Below, in pieces: positions 17,851 to 26,546 of a stretch of DNA of 64,000 bases. Numbering within the stretch: the first letter of the stretch is position 1; the number at the start of each line of letters is the position of its first letter. Location of the stretch: NCBI RefSeq assembly GCF_022678645.1, contig NZ_JALBWV010000026.1:51863-115862 (forward strand), given 5' to 3'. This stretch comes from Saccharopolyspora soli (GTDB taxonomy: Bacteria; Actinomycetota; Actinomycetes; Mycobacteriales; Pseudonocardiaceae). The notes below the pieces were generated by a model. The model did not search any database. It saw nothing but the letters and a program-made list of their open reading frames with translations, and was not told the origin of the DNA. Both the position numbers and the translations under genes were made by a program.

Positions 17851-19008
17851 TCAGCGACACCGGCGGGCGTTGAGCCGGGCGGCCTGGCGCGTCAGGTGGT
17901 CGCGTTCGGCGAGGTTGGGCGCCTTTTGGGCCGCCTCGGCGTACAGCTGTGCCGCCGTCGCCAGGTCGCCATCGCGCTCGTGGAGGTACGCCGCCACCGC
18001 GGTGTGTCGGGGCAGTGAGTCGTTCACCGCCGCGAGCGCCGCCAGCCCGGCGCGCGGTCCGTCGGCCTCGCCGACGGCCACCGCGCGGTTGAGCCGGACG
18101 ACCGGGCTGTCGGTCAGGCGCACGAGCTCGTCGTACCACTCGACGATCTGCCCCCAGTCAGTCTCCTCGGCGGTGGGCGCGTCAGCGTGGAGGGCCGCGA
18201 TGGCGGCCTGGGCCTGGAACTCGCCCAGCCGGTCGCGGGCGAGGGCCGCCTGCAGGATCTCGACGCCCTCGGCGATCGACTCGGTGTCCCACCGGCTGCG
18301 GTCCTGCTCGGCGAGCGGCACCAGGCTGCCGTCGGGCGCGGTCCGGGTGGCGCGCCGGGCGTGGTGGAGCAGCATGAGGGCGAGCAGCCCCGCCACCTCG
18401 GGGTGGTCGATCGCGGCCGCGAGCTGCCGGGTGAGCCGGATGGCCTCGGCGGCGAGGTCGACGTCGCCGGAGTAGCCCTCGTTGAAGACCAAGTAGAGGA
18501 CTCGCAGCACGGTGGCGACGTCGCCGGGCTGGTCGAACCGCACGCCGGAGACGGTGCGCTTGGCACGGCTGATGCGCTGCGCCATGGTCGCCTCGGGCAC
18601 CAGGTATGCCTGGGCGATCTGGCGGGTGGTCAGGCCGCCGACGGCGCGCAGCGTGAGCGCGACCGCGGACGACGGCGTCAGCGACGGGTGGGCGCACAGG
18701 AAGTAGAGCTGGAGCGTGTCGTCCACCGCGGGCACGGGCCCGAGCGACGGCTGCTCGTCGATGAGGTCCTCACGGCGGCGGCGGGCGGCGTCCGCCCGGG
18801 TCGCGTCGAGGAACCGGCGCCAGGCCACGGTGACCAGCCAGCCCTTCGGGTCCCGCGGCGGGTCGGCTGGCCAGACGCGGACCGCCTCGACCAGCGCGTC
18901 CTGCACGGCGTCCTCGGCCCCCGCGAAGTCGGCTCCGCGGCGGACGAGGATCCCGAGCACGCTCGGCGTGAGGCTCCGGAGCAGGGCCTCGTTCATCTGA
19001 GTGGTCAC
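17851..19008 (-). CDS. ECF42-type RNA polymerase sigma factor
   Basis: This 385-residue protein has sigma region 2 (GAEDAVQDALVEAVRVWP) and region 4 (LTTRQIAQAYLVPEATMAQRISRAK) in its first 170 residues. A C-terminal extension of about 200 residues follows, containing helical repeat-like blocks (AEAIRLTRQLAAAIDHPEVAGLLALML, VAAYLHERDGDLATAAQLYAEA). This extension and the adjacent DGPF protein define the ECF42 group. The GTG start overlaps the DGPF gene stop as GTGA, so the pair is translationally coupled. There is no anti-sigma factor; in this group the extension is thought to take over control. Target promoters are unknown. Confidence 0.92.
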   Translation of the reverse strand: MTTQMNEALLRSLTPSVLGILVRRGADFAGAEDAVQDALVEAVRVWPADPPRDPKGWLVTVAWRRFLDATRADAARRRREDLIDEQPSLGPVPAVDDTLQLYFLCAHPSLTPSSAVALTLRAVGGLTTRQIAQAYLVPEATMAQRISRAKRTVSGVRFDQPGDVATVLRVLYLVFNEGYSGDVDLAAEAIRLTRQLAAAIDHPEVAGLLALMLLHHARRATRTAPDGSLVPLAEQDRSRWDTESIAEGVEILQAALARDRLGEFQAQAAIAALHADAPTAEETDWGQIVEWYDELVRLTDSPVVRLNRAVAVGEADGPRAGLAALAAVNDSLPRHTAVAAYLHERDGDLATAAQLYAEAAQKAPNLAERDHLTRQAARLNARRCR

Positions 19009-19412
19009 TCCGTGATGGTGGGCGACACGCCGTAGAATGGCCGCAGCTCCAGCCACTCGTGGATCGGCTTCCCGCCCGCCCCAGGGGCCGCCGACAGTTC
19101 CCCGGCCAGCTCGATGGCGCGTTCGTAGCTGTCGACGTCGATCACCATCCAGCCAGCGATGAGGTCCTTTGTCTCGGCGAATGGGCCGTCGGTGACCGGC
19201 GGGCGCCCCGCACCGTCGTACCGGACGAACGTCCCTTCGGGAGCGAGCGCCTGACTGTCGACGAACTCGCCGGTCCTCTCAAGCCGGGCAGCGAAGTCGT
19301 TCATGTACTGCACGTGCGCCGAGATCTCCTCCGGCGTCCACTGGTCCATGGGCACGTCGTTGACCGGAGCCGGAGCGCCTCGGTAGTGCTTGAGCAGCAA
19401 GTACTTGGCCAT
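19005..19412 (-). CDS. YCII-related DGPF-domain protein (ECF42 partner)
   Basis: This 135-residue protein carries VTDGPFAETKDLIAGW, the DGPFAETKE signature of YCII-related proteins. It begins with MAKYLLLKHYRG, the first strand of the ferredoxin-like fold, and ends with a strand containing LELRPFYG. The ATG has GAGGAG 7 nt upstream. Genes of this kind sit beside ECF42 sigma factors in many bacteria, usually upstream as here. The biochemical role is not settled. It is the first gene of the two-gene operon. Confidence 0.92.
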   Translation of the reverse strand: MAKYLLLKHYRGAPAPVNDVPMDQWTPEEISAHVQYMNDFAARLERTGEFVDSQALAPEGTFVRYDGAGRPPVTDGPFAETKDLIAGWMVIDVDSYERAIELAGELSAAPGAGGKPIHEWLELRPFYGVSPTITE

Positions 19413-19598
19413 CGTGTTTCTCCTCGGTGCTGGTGCGACCCATTCTGGTCGCATTCACCGCGGGGACGGAGCCAGCCGCGGGTTCTCGACATCGCCGTCA
19501 GATTCCGGCGCTGGCCCGTTCACTCGATCTGCTCCGCCAGCCTGGCATACCGATGGACCCGTTCCGCGGGTATCGCCCGAAAAGTTCGTGCGGGTACG

Positions 19599-19632
19599 AA
19601 AAACGGGATCGGGGCACCAGCCCCGACCCCGT
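19599..19632 (-). terminator. Rho-independent terminator of the fadA-fadB operon
   Basis: On the minus strand a 13-bp stem with one mismatch (ACGGGGTCGGGGC paired with GCCCCGATCCCGT) encloses a 4-nt loop. It is followed by five T residues. It starts 15 bp after the fadB stop codon. Confidence 0.85.
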
Positions 19633-19647
19633 CTCGCGAGCCGATGA

Positions 19648-21747
19648 TCAGGCCGGGACCGACGCCACGCCCGGGTCGAGGAAGCGCTTGCCGTTGACCT
19701 GCTCCGCGATGCCCGCCCGGTCCAGGAACGGCGTGATGCCGCCCAGCCAGAACGGCCAGCCCGCGCCGAGGATCATGCACAGGTCGATGTCCTGCGCCTC
19801 GGCGACCACGTCCTCGTCGAGCATGGTCCGGATCTCCTCGGCCAGCGCGTTCAGCGCCCGCTCGCGCACCTGCTCGGACGTCGATGGCTCGTCGCCCTGC
19901 CGCCAGAGCGCCGCCACCTCGGGATCGACGACCTGCGCGCCGGACTCGTCCGCGATCCACACCGCGGTCTTGCCCGCGTCCACGAACCGCTGCATGTTGT
20001 CGCTGAGTCCGAAGCGGTCCGGGTAGGCCGCGTGCATGGTGCCGTTGACGTGCTGGGCGACCGCCGGGCCGACCAGTTGGAGCAGCACCATCGGACTCAT
20101 CGGCAGCCCGAGCGGTGTCAGCGCGTTGTCGGCGACCTCGAACGGCGTGCCCTCGTCGACGGCGGCGATGATCTCGCCCATGAACCGGGTGAGCAGCCGG
20201 TTGACCACGAACGCCGGGGCGTCCTTGACCAGCACGCAGGACTTCTTGAGCTGCTTGCCGACCTTGAACGCGGTGGCCAGCGCGGCGTCGTCGGTCTGCT
20301 CGCCGCGCACCACTTCCAGCAGCGGCAGCACCGCGACCGGGTTGAAGAAGTGGAAGCCGACCACCCGCTCCGGGTTCTTCAGCTTCGAGCCCATCTCGCT
20401 GATGGACAGCGACGAGGTGTTGGTGGCCAGGATGGCCTCGGGCGAGACGTGTTCCTCCAGTTCGGCGAACACCTGCTGCTTGACCGACATCTCCTCGAAG
20501 ACGGCTTCGATGACGAAATCGGCGTCGGCGAAGCTCTTCTTGTCCAGCGAGCCGGTGACCAGGCCCTTGAGCCGGTTCACCGCGTCCGGCGAAAGTCGCC
20601 CCTTGGCCGCGAGCTTGTCGATCTCGCCGTGGATGTAGCTCACGCCCCGGTCGATGCGCTCCTGGTCGATGTCGGTGATCACCACCGGCACTTCCAGGCG
20701 GCGCACGAACAGCAACGCCAGCTGTCCGGCCATCAACCCGGCCCCGACCACGCCGACCTTGGTGACCTCTCGCGCCAGGGACTTGTCCGGCGCCCCAGCA
20801 GGCCGCTTGGCGCGCTTCTGGGTCAGGTCGAAGGAGTAGAGCCCAGCGCGCAGCTCATCGGTCATCAAGGCGTCGGCCAACGCCTCGGTCTCGGCGGCGT
20901 AACCGGAGTCGAGGTCGTTGTCGCGTGCGAGTCCGATCAGCTCCACGGCCTTGGTCACCGCCGGGGAAGCGGCGTGGGTGCGCGACTCGACGATGTCCTC
21001 GGCGCGGGCGATGGCGTCGTCCCATGCCTTGCCGCGGTCGATCTCCGGGCGGGTCACGGCCTGCTCGCCACCGACCACCCGCACCGCCCAGCGGATCGAC
21101 TCCTCCAGGAAGTCCGGGCTGTCCAGCAGTTCGTCGAAGATGCCCAGTTGCCGAGCCTTCTTCGGGTTGAGCATCCGGTTCTGGCTGAGCGCGTTCTCGA
21201 TGATCACCGTCACTGCGGCATCCGGGCCGATCAGGTTCGGCAGCAGCTGGGTACCGCCCCAGCCGGGGAACAGGCCCAGGAAGCACTCCGGGAACGCGAT
21301 CGCGCCAGCCGAAGCCGACACCGTCCGGTAGTGGCAGGACAGCGCCAGCTCCAGACCGCCGCCGAGCGCCGCGCCGTTGACGAAGGCGAAGGTCGGGATC
21401 TTCGACTCGGTGAGCCGCCGGAACACGTCGTGCCCGGTCTGGGCGATCTGGTGGGCGTGCGCCCGCTCGGTGATCCGCCCGATGCCGGACAGGTCCGCGC
21501 CGACGGCGAACACGAACGGCTTGCCGGTGACCGCGATGGCTGCGGGTTCGGCCGCGAAAGCCTCGTCCAGCGCGGCGTTCAGGCTGGCCAGCCCGCCAGG
21601 TCCGAAGGTGGACGGCCGGGTGTGGTCGTGCCCGTTGTCGATGGTGATCAGCGCGAGCTTGCCCGCCAGGCCGGGCACGTCGACGAGCCGGGTGAACGCC
21701 TCGGTCACCACCTCGTCGGGGAAGAGCGCCGCGAATTCGGCGTTCAT
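19648..21747 (-). CDS. fadB: FadB-like 3-hydroxyacyl-CoA dehydrogenase/enoyl-CoA hydratase
   Basis: This is a bifunctional beta-oxidation enzyme of 699 residues. The N-terminal crotonase domain (about 20-230) hydrates enoyl-CoA; it has GGGLELALSCHYR and the oxyanion/catalytic region AFPECFLGLFPGWGG. After a linker, an NAD-binding domain begins near residue 345 (VGVVGAGLMAGQLAL, where the usual MG is MA). It contains the catalytic-site motif VGFHFFNPV, followed by the C-terminal dehydrogenase domain. The ATG overlaps the thiolase stop (ATGA), so the two are translated together and form the alpha and beta parts of a trifunctional complex. Confidence 0.95.
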   Translation of the reverse strand: MNAEFAALFPDEVVTEAFTRLVDVPGLAGKLALITIDNGHDHTRPSTFGPGGLASLNAALDEAFAAEPAAIAVTGKPFVFAVGADLSGIGRITERAHAHQIAQTGHDVFRRLTESKIPTFAFVNGAALGGGLELALSCHYRTVSASAGAIAFPECFLGLFPGWGGTQLLPNLIGPDAAVTVIIENALSQNRMLNPKKARQLGIFDELLDSPDFLEESIRWAVRVVGGEQAVTRPEIDRGKAWDDAIARAEDIVESRTHAASPAVTKAVELIGLARDNDLDSGYAAETEALADALMTDELRAGLYSFDLTQKRAKRPAGAPDKSLAREVTKVGVVGAGLMAGQLALLFVRRLEVPVVITDIDQERIDRGVSYIHGEIDKLAAKGRLSPDAVNRLKGLVTGSLDKKSFADADFVIEAVFEEMSVKQQVFAELEEHVSPEAILATNTSSLSISEMGSKLKNPERVVGFHFFNPVAVLPLLEVVRGEQTDDAALATAFKVGKQLKKSCVLVKDAPAFVVNRLLTRFMGEIIAAVDEGTPFEVADNALTPLGLPMSPMVLLQLVGPAVAQHVNGTMHAAYPDRFGLSDNMQRFVDAGKTAVWIADESGAQVVDPEVAALWRQGDEPSTSEQVRERALNALAEEIRTMLDEDVVAEAQDIDLCMILGAGWPFWLGGITPFLDRAGIAEQVNGKRFLDPGVASVPA

Positions 21748-22985
21748 CGGGCGCCTCCTGCGTCGTAGTTCGGGTTCTCCCAGATGACCGTCCCGCCCAT
21801 GCCGAAGCCGATGCACATGGTGGTGATGCCGTAGCGCACCTCGGGGTGCTCGGCGAAGTGCCGGGCTAGTTGCGTCATCAGCCGCACGCCGGAGGACGCC
21901 AGCGGGTGGCCGCAGGAGATCGCGCCGCCCCACGGGTTGACCCGCGGGTCGTCGTCGGCGATGCCGAAGTGCTCCAGGAAAGCCAGCACCTGCACGGCGA
22001 ACGCCTCGTTGATCTCGAACAGGCCGATGTCGTCGATGCTCAGCCCGGTGCGCTGCAGAGCCTTCTCGGTGGCTGGCACCGGTCCGACGCCCATCACTTC
22101 CGGCTCCACACCGGCGAAGGCGTAGCCGACCAGCCGCATCCGGACCGGCAAGCCGAGCTCCGCCGCGGTGTCCGCGTCGGCCAGCAGGCAGCCGGTGGCG
22201 CCGTCGTTGAGTCCTGCGGCGTTGCCCGGCGTGACCCGGCCGTGCGGCCGGAACGGCGTCTTGAGCCCGGCCAGCGCTTCGACGGTGGTGCCTGGCCGCG
22301 GCGGCTCGTCAGTGCTGGCCAGGCCCCAGCCCGCCGCGGAGCGGGTGGACACCGGCACCAGGTCCGGGGTGATCTTCCCGGCCCGCAACGCCTCGTCGTA
22401 GCGCTGCTGGCTCAACGCGGCGTAGGAGTCGGTGCGCTGCTTGGTCAGCGTCGGGAAGCGGTCGTGCAGGTTCTCCGCGGTGGAGCCCATGATCAGCGCT
22501 GACGGGTCGACGATCTTGTCGGACACGTAGCGCGGGTTCGGGTCGACGCCCTCGCCCATCGGGTGCCTGCCCATGTGTTCGACGCCACCGGCGATCACCA
22601 CGTCGTAGGCGCCGAAGGCGATGCCGCTGGAGACGGTGGTCACCGCCGTCATCGCGCCAGCGCACATCCGGTCGATGGCGAAACCGGGTACCGATTTGGG
22701 CAGCCCGGCCAGCAACGCGGCGCTGCGCCCGATGGTCAGGCCCTGGTCGCCGATCTGGGTGGTCGCGGCGATGGCGACCTCGTCGATGCGCTCCGCCGGG
22801 AGTTCCGGATGCCGCCGCAGCAGCTCCCGGATGACCTTGACGACCATGTCGTCGGCGCGGGTCTCGGCGTACAGGCCCTTGGAACCGGCCTTGCCGAACG
22901 GCGTGCGTACGCCGTCGACGAAGACCACGTCCCGAACCGCTGGGCGGCTGCGGCTGTCGGCGGGTGCCGACGCAGGTGCGGCCAC
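21744..22985 (-). CDS. fadA: Acetyl-CoA acyltransferase (3-ketoacyl-CoA thiolase)
   Basis: This 413-residue thiolase cleaves 3-ketoacyl-CoA with CoA in the last step of beta-oxidation. The nucleophile is C108 in DRMCAGAM. The C-terminal motifs are NEAFAVQVLAF, GHPLASSGVRL (catalytic His) and CIGFGMGG (second catalytic Cys). The GTG start has GAGGAG 6 nt upstream. It is the promoter-proximal gene of the operon with fadB. Its promoter lies between two identical palindromes at 23041 and 23073, which suggests repression by a TetR-type regulator encoded elsewhere. Confidence 0.95.
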   Translation of the reverse strand: MAAPASAPADSRSRPAVRDVVFVDGVRTPFGKAGSKGLYAETRADDMVVKVIRELLRRHPELPAERIDEVAIAATTQIGDQGLTIGRSAALLAGLPKSVPGFAIDRMCAGAMTAVTTVSSGIAFGAYDVVIAGGVEHMGRHPMGEGVDPNPRYVSDKIVDPSALIMGSTAENLHDRFPTLTKQRTDSYAALSQQRYDEALRAGKITPDLVPVSTRSAAGWGLASTDEPPRPGTTVEALAGLKTPFRPHGRVTPGNAAGLNDGATGCLLADADTAAELGLPVRMRLVGYAFAGVEPEVMGVGPVPATEKALQRTGLSIDDIGLFEINEAFAVQVLAFLEHFGIADDDPRVNPWGGAISCGHPLASSGVRLMTQLARHFAEHPEVRYGITTMCIGFGMGGTVIWENPNYDAGGAR

Positions 22986-23040
22986 GGCGTGCTCCTCACT
23001 GGCTTGGTGGTTGGTGCGCGGCCGGATCGCGCGGACGCCC

Positions 23041-23086
23041 TTACCGGCCGGTAACCACAACTCTAGCGCTTATTACCGGCCGGTAA
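23041..23086 (-). promoter_or_regulatory. Twin operators flanking the fadA-fadB promoter
   Basis: Two copies of the perfect 14-bp palindrome TTACCGGCCGGTAA lie at 23041-23054 and 23073-23086, 32 bp centre to centre (about three helical turns). Both are followed by CCACA. A -10 candidate for the operon (TAGAGT on the minus strand, 23065-23060) sits between them, and its -35 would overlap the distal copy. This layout fits repression by a TetR/FadR-type dimer pair. No regulator gene is adjacent. Confidence 0.8.
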
Positions 23087-23264
23087 CCACACGCCCGCCC
23101 CTGTCGGGTGCCTCACAGGCCAGCTGCCCGACCTCCGGCGCCACGATCATCCTGCGCGGCACCCGATCCCGCCGCACTGGCGACCCGTGGAGAACGGGTG
23201 CCCTGGCCCCGCGACCCAGCGGCCGGGTTCCGAATTGCCCTGAACTTGGAATGAATCGGCGTCG

Positions 23265-24518
23265 CTACTCGGCGGGCGGCGCTGTCGCGTGGAGTGCGGT
23301 ACTCATGGCGTCAGCCGTGAGGCCGATCTGCCACTCCCGGGCGCCTTTCTCGCGCAGGACATCGCTGACGCCGGTAGCGCTGCGGTCCTCGGGTGGGGTC
23401 CAGCAGGTGCGGCGCACCAGGTCTGGCAGCAGCAGGTTCTCCACCGGCAAGTTGTGGCGTTCGGCGATCTCCGACAGCGCGGCGCGCACCGCGGACAATC
23501 GGGCCGCCGCCTCGGGATCCCGGTCGGCCCACCGGTTGGTCGGGGGCGGGCCTTCGTGCGGTGACGCCGGAGCTGGGAGTTCGTCGTTGTTGAGCCGACG
23601 CGCCGCCCGCAACGCCTGCAGCCAGATCGCGGCCCGGCGCCGCTGCTGCCGACCGCCGAACACCGGCAGCGCGACCAGCTCGGCCTCGGTCTTCGGGTTG
23701 GCCTGCGCGGCTTGCACGATCGAGGAATCGGGCAGCACCCGGCCGGGCGCGAGATCGCGGTCCCGCGCGAAGCTGTCCCGCGTCTGCCACAGCGCTCGAA
23801 CCGCGGCGAGCTGTCGAGGATTGCGCACCCGGTGAATTCCGGACGTGCGGCGCCAGGGTTCGGCGCGCGGCGGGGCTGGCTCGGCGGTGCGAACCGCCTC
23901 GAACTCCTCGTGCGCCCAATCCAGCTTGCCCTGCCGCTGCAACTCGTCGTGCATCGCGTCGCGCAGCGCGGTCAGCAGTTCCACGTCGAGGGCCGCGTAC
24001 ACCAGCCAGTCCTGTGGCAACGGCCGACGGGACCAGTCCGCGGCGCTGTGCCCCTTCTCCAACCGGTAGCCGAGCATGCGCTCCACGAGCGCACCGAGCG
24101 AGACCCGCTCGAATCCGGCCAGCCGACCGGCCAGTTCGGTGTCGAACAACCGCGTCGGGCGCAGATCGAGCTCGGCCAGGCACGGCAGGTCCTGCGACGC
24201 CGCGTGCAGCACCCACTCGCTGTCGGCCAATGCCGGTACCAGCGGATCGAGTGCACCATCCAGCGCAACTGGGTCCACCAGCACGGTGCCCGCACCTTCC
24301 CGGCGCAGTTGCACCAGGTAGGCGCGTTGCGAGTAGCGATAACCCGAGGCACGTTCGGTGTCGACGGCGACCGGTCCGGTGCCCGCGGCCAACGCGGTCG
24401 CGGCGGCGCGCATGGCATCCGGTGTGTCCACCACCGGCGGCACGCCGTCGGTGGGTTCGGTCAACAACACCGGCTCCGGGCGGTCGGACCCGACGGTCTC
24501 GGGGCTTGCAGCTTCCAC
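23265..24518 (-). CDS. rnd: Ribonuclease D-like 3'-5' exonuclease with HRDC domain
   Basis: This 417-residue enzyme belongs to the DEDDy exonuclease family, which trims the 3' ends of stable RNAs. The catalytic residues are visible: D53 and E55 (AVDTERA), D110 (HAASQDLPCL), and Y174 with D178 (YAALD). An HRDC nucleic-acid-binding domain follows at about residues 225-305 (QLAAVRALWQTRDSFARDRD). A C-terminal helical part ends the protein. The start is GTG, with a TAnnnT box 9 nt upstream and no obvious ribosome binding site. The M. tuberculosis counterpart is Rv2681. Confidence 0.93.
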   Translation of the reverse strand: MEAASPETVGSDRPEPVLLTEPTDGVPPVVDTPDAMRAAATALAAGTGPVAVDTERASGYRYSQRAYLVQLRREGAGTVLVDPVALDGALDPLVPALADSEWVLHAASQDLPCLAELDLRPTRLFDTELAGRLAGFERVSLGALVERMLGYRLEKGHSAADWSRRPLPQDWLVYAALDVELLTALRDAMHDELQRQGKLDWAHEEFEAVRTAEPAPPRAEPWRRTSGIHRVRNPRQLAAVRALWQTRDSFARDRDLAPGRVLPDSSIVQAAQANPKTEAELVALPVFGGRQQRRRAAIWLQALRAARRLNNDELPAPASPHEGPPPTNRWADRDPEAAARLSAVRAALSEIAERHNLPVENLLLPDLVRRTCWTPPEDRSATGVSDVLREKGAREWQIGLTADAMSTALHATAPPAE

Positions 24519-24527
24519 GGCTACCAG

Positions 24528-24533
24528 ACCTTA
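24528..24533 (-). promoter_or_regulatory. -10 box of a near-leaderless promoter for the RNase D gene
   Basis: On the minus strand TAAGGT fits TAnnnT and ends 9 nt before the GTG start. No Shine-Dalgarno sequence lies between them. Confidence 0.45.
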
Positions 24534-24614
24534 CGTGCTTCGGCCCGTGCCGTGGGGCTACTCCACCCGAGCTCGTCGGGGCGACCGCACCGGTGCAGGT
24601 GTGTCAGCGTCCAG

Positions 24615-25331
24615 TCACCTGATCACGCCAGCGCGCATGGCCAGCGCGACCATCTGTGCCCGATCGCCAGTGCCCAGCTTGCGCCCGATCCGCGACAGGT
24701 GGCTCTTCACCGTGAGCGCGGACAGGTTCAGGGCCTCGCCGATCTCCTTGTTGGATCGGCCGTCGGCCACCAACTGGAGCACTTCGACTTCTCGCCCGGA
24801 CAGCTCGCGAGGCGTGTTGTCGGTTCCCGGCACGCGGGTACCGGCGGCAAGCACCGGTGCCACGCTGGGATCGGCGTACACGCCGCCGTCGAGCACGCGG
24901 CGCACCCCGTCGGTGACCACCATCGGGGAGGCCGACTTCAGCAGGTACGCCTGCGCACCTGCCTGGAAGGCGGCCCGGACCGCATAGGGGTCATCGGACG
25001 AAGCGAGCACCACGATCCGCGGCCAGCCCTGGCTCCGGAGTTCCGTCACCAGTTCGATGCCGGTCCCATCCGGGAGTCCGAGATCGAGGATTGCGAGGTC
25101 GCAGGGACCGGTCGCCAGAGCGCGAGCTCTGGCTTCGGCCATGGATGCGGCCTCGTGCACCGTGCCAGCGCCCATCTGCAGCAACCGGGCGGCGATTGCC
25201 TCCCGGAGCAGCGGATGGTCGTCCACCACGAGCACCGTGAACAGCTCTTCCCGCGGGTGCGGGACCATGTTGGCTGGCAACGCGCCAGCAGGCGTGGTTC
25301 GAGCGGCCTGACCTAAGCCGACGGCAGCCAC
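24615..25331 (-). CDS. Orphan NarL/LuxR-family response regulator
   Basis: This 238-residue regulator has a receiver domain with D37 and D38 (LVVDDHP) and phospho-acceptor D83 (AILDLGLPDG). The C-terminal LuxR helix-turn-helix covers about residues 167-227 (SGREVEVLQLVADGRSNKEIGEAL, TVKSHLSRIGRKLG). The GTG start was chosen because AGGGAGG lies 7 nt upstream; this adds about 30 residues before the receiver, and an ATG further in is possible. No histidine kinase is adjacent. The long upstream gap holds two inverted repeats that could be autoregulatory sites. Confidence 0.88.
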   Translation of the reverse strand: MAAVGLGQAARTTPAGALPANMVPHPREELFTVLVVDDHPLLREAIAARLLQMGAGTVHEAASMAEARARALATGPCDLAILDLGLPDGTGIELVTELRSQGWPRIVVLASSDDPYAVRAAFQAGAQAYLLKSASPMVVTDGVRRVLDGGVYADPSVAPVLAAGTRVPGTDNTPRELSGREVEVLQLVADGRSNKEIGEALNLSALTVKSHLSRIGRKLGTGDRAQMVALAMRAGVIR

Positions 25332-25792
25332 GTCACTACCTCCCTGGAGTCGGTCGTGCCCCCCGACCGGCACCGGGACTCTCGACCAATCAGCCGCGCC
25401 ACTGATCGACCGAAAGTGGTGTCGTCGGGGGCAGCGTAACCGCCCAAGCGGGTCAGCGGGACGATCAATCGGGTATCTATCCCGATCGAGTTGTTACCGG
25501 GACATGATCTCATCGCTCTTTCGGGTGACTGTGACCGATCCCGGTAACGTCGGAGAGTGGCCAAGCGACCTAATATGAACGCGTATCGTGAATGATTGGC
25601 GTGACCGGTTGCTCCGGTCGCGCATGTGAACTTCGCGAAAGGAAATCGCGCTTCGGCGTGTCGCACTCCGTGGCAGCAGGGGAGCGGTTGGCGCTGAACC
25701 TTACGCGCTGGAGTCGGTCAGCACAGCCGGTGATCGGGCGACGTTTGGGCAACCCGCACCCGTTTCGAGCAACCGCCTTTGCCGACGAGACC
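25332..25792. other. Long intergenic region with two inverted repeats
   Basis: No reading frame in this 461-bp gap looks coding. It lies upstream of the LuxR-type regulator and downstream of the DUF3000 gene (both minus strand). At 25468-25486 the sequence is ATCGGG, TATCTAT, CCCGAT. At 25493-25502 and 25539-25548 GTTACCGGGA and TCCCGGTAAC form a perfect 10-bp inverted repeat with 36 bp between the arms. They lie 140-220 bp before the regulator start. They may be operators, or they may control a transcript not recognised here. Confidence 0.5.
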
Positions 25793-26371
25793 TCAGTCCT
25801 GGCGAACTGCGTTGTTCAGGCGTCCGCCGAGCATCGAAACGCCTTCCGGCGGCAGTCCCGCCGCGCTCGCCATCAGCTCGTGGAACGCGGTCGCGTGCGG
25901 TCCGAGCGCAGCGTCTGTCGCCGTCCACGAACCGCGCAGCTCCAGGTCGTGGCTGCGAGTCGGGCCCGCGATGTCGCCGAAGCGCGCCGACGAGGTCAGC
26001 GTGACCGTGCCGCCCAGGGCGGTCCACGACGCGCCGGAGTCCTCCAACGCGTCGGTCAGCCACGACCAGCCCACCGCTGGCAGCAGCGGATCGGTGGCCA
26101 GCTCCGGGTCCAGTTCGGCCCGCAGGTACACCACGAGCCGCAACACGCCGTCCCACGCCTCCTGGCCCTCCGGGTCGTACAGCAGGACCAGACGGGCGGT
26201 CGCCAACTCGCCAGCCGGTCCGTTCGCCTCCGCGGCGAGCGCGTGCGCCCAAGGCGCCAGGCGCTTGGGCGGACCAACCTCGGTCAGTTCGATCTCCGCG
26301 CGCGGGCGGGACGACGTCAACGCGGCAACAGCCTGCCGGAAAACTTCGGGCGCCGCCGACATCTCCGTCAC
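25793..26371 (-). CDS. DUF3000 family protein
   Basis: This 192-residue soluble protein is conserved in actinobacteria beside hemE and RNase D (Rv2680 in M. tuberculosis). It contains RLAPWAHALAAE, a mixed alpha/beta core (ARLVLLYDPEGQEAWDGVLRLVVYLRAELD) and GWSWLTDALEDSGASW. The GTG start was chosen because TACAGT on the minus strand ends 7 nt before it, giving a leaderless transcript. An in-frame ATG three codons on is the alternative. The gene is divergent from hemE. Its function is unknown. Confidence 0.9.
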   Translation of the reverse strand: MTEMSAAPEVFRQAVAALTSSRPRAEIELTEVGPPKRLAPWAHALAAEANGPAGELATARLVLLYDPEGQEAWDGVLRLVVYLRAELDPELATDPLLPAVGWSWLTDALEDSGASWTALGGTVTLTSSARFGDIAGPTRSHDLELRGSWTATDAALGPHATAFHELMASAAGLPPEGVSMLGGRLNNAVRQD

Positions 26372-26378
26372 ACCGCTG

Positions 26379-26384
26379 ACTGTA
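26379..26384 (-). promoter_or_regulatory. -10 box of a leaderless promoter for the DUF3000 gene
   Basis: On the minus strand TACAGT fits TAnnnT and ends 7 nt before the GTG start. No Shine-Dalgarno sequence is present. Confidence 0.55.
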
Positions 26385-26546
26385 GGCGGCTGAGCGCGGG
26401 CGGTGGCGGAGGCACGCCGAACGAGGGACGCCGACGCTTCGCGCGGGCACCGCAGCGCGCCATGCGAAGATTGCGGATGCAAGCCCGGTGAGCCGCCGTG
26501 CGGGCACCTCCTGGGACACCGATCTGACTTACGGACAGCGATCTCG

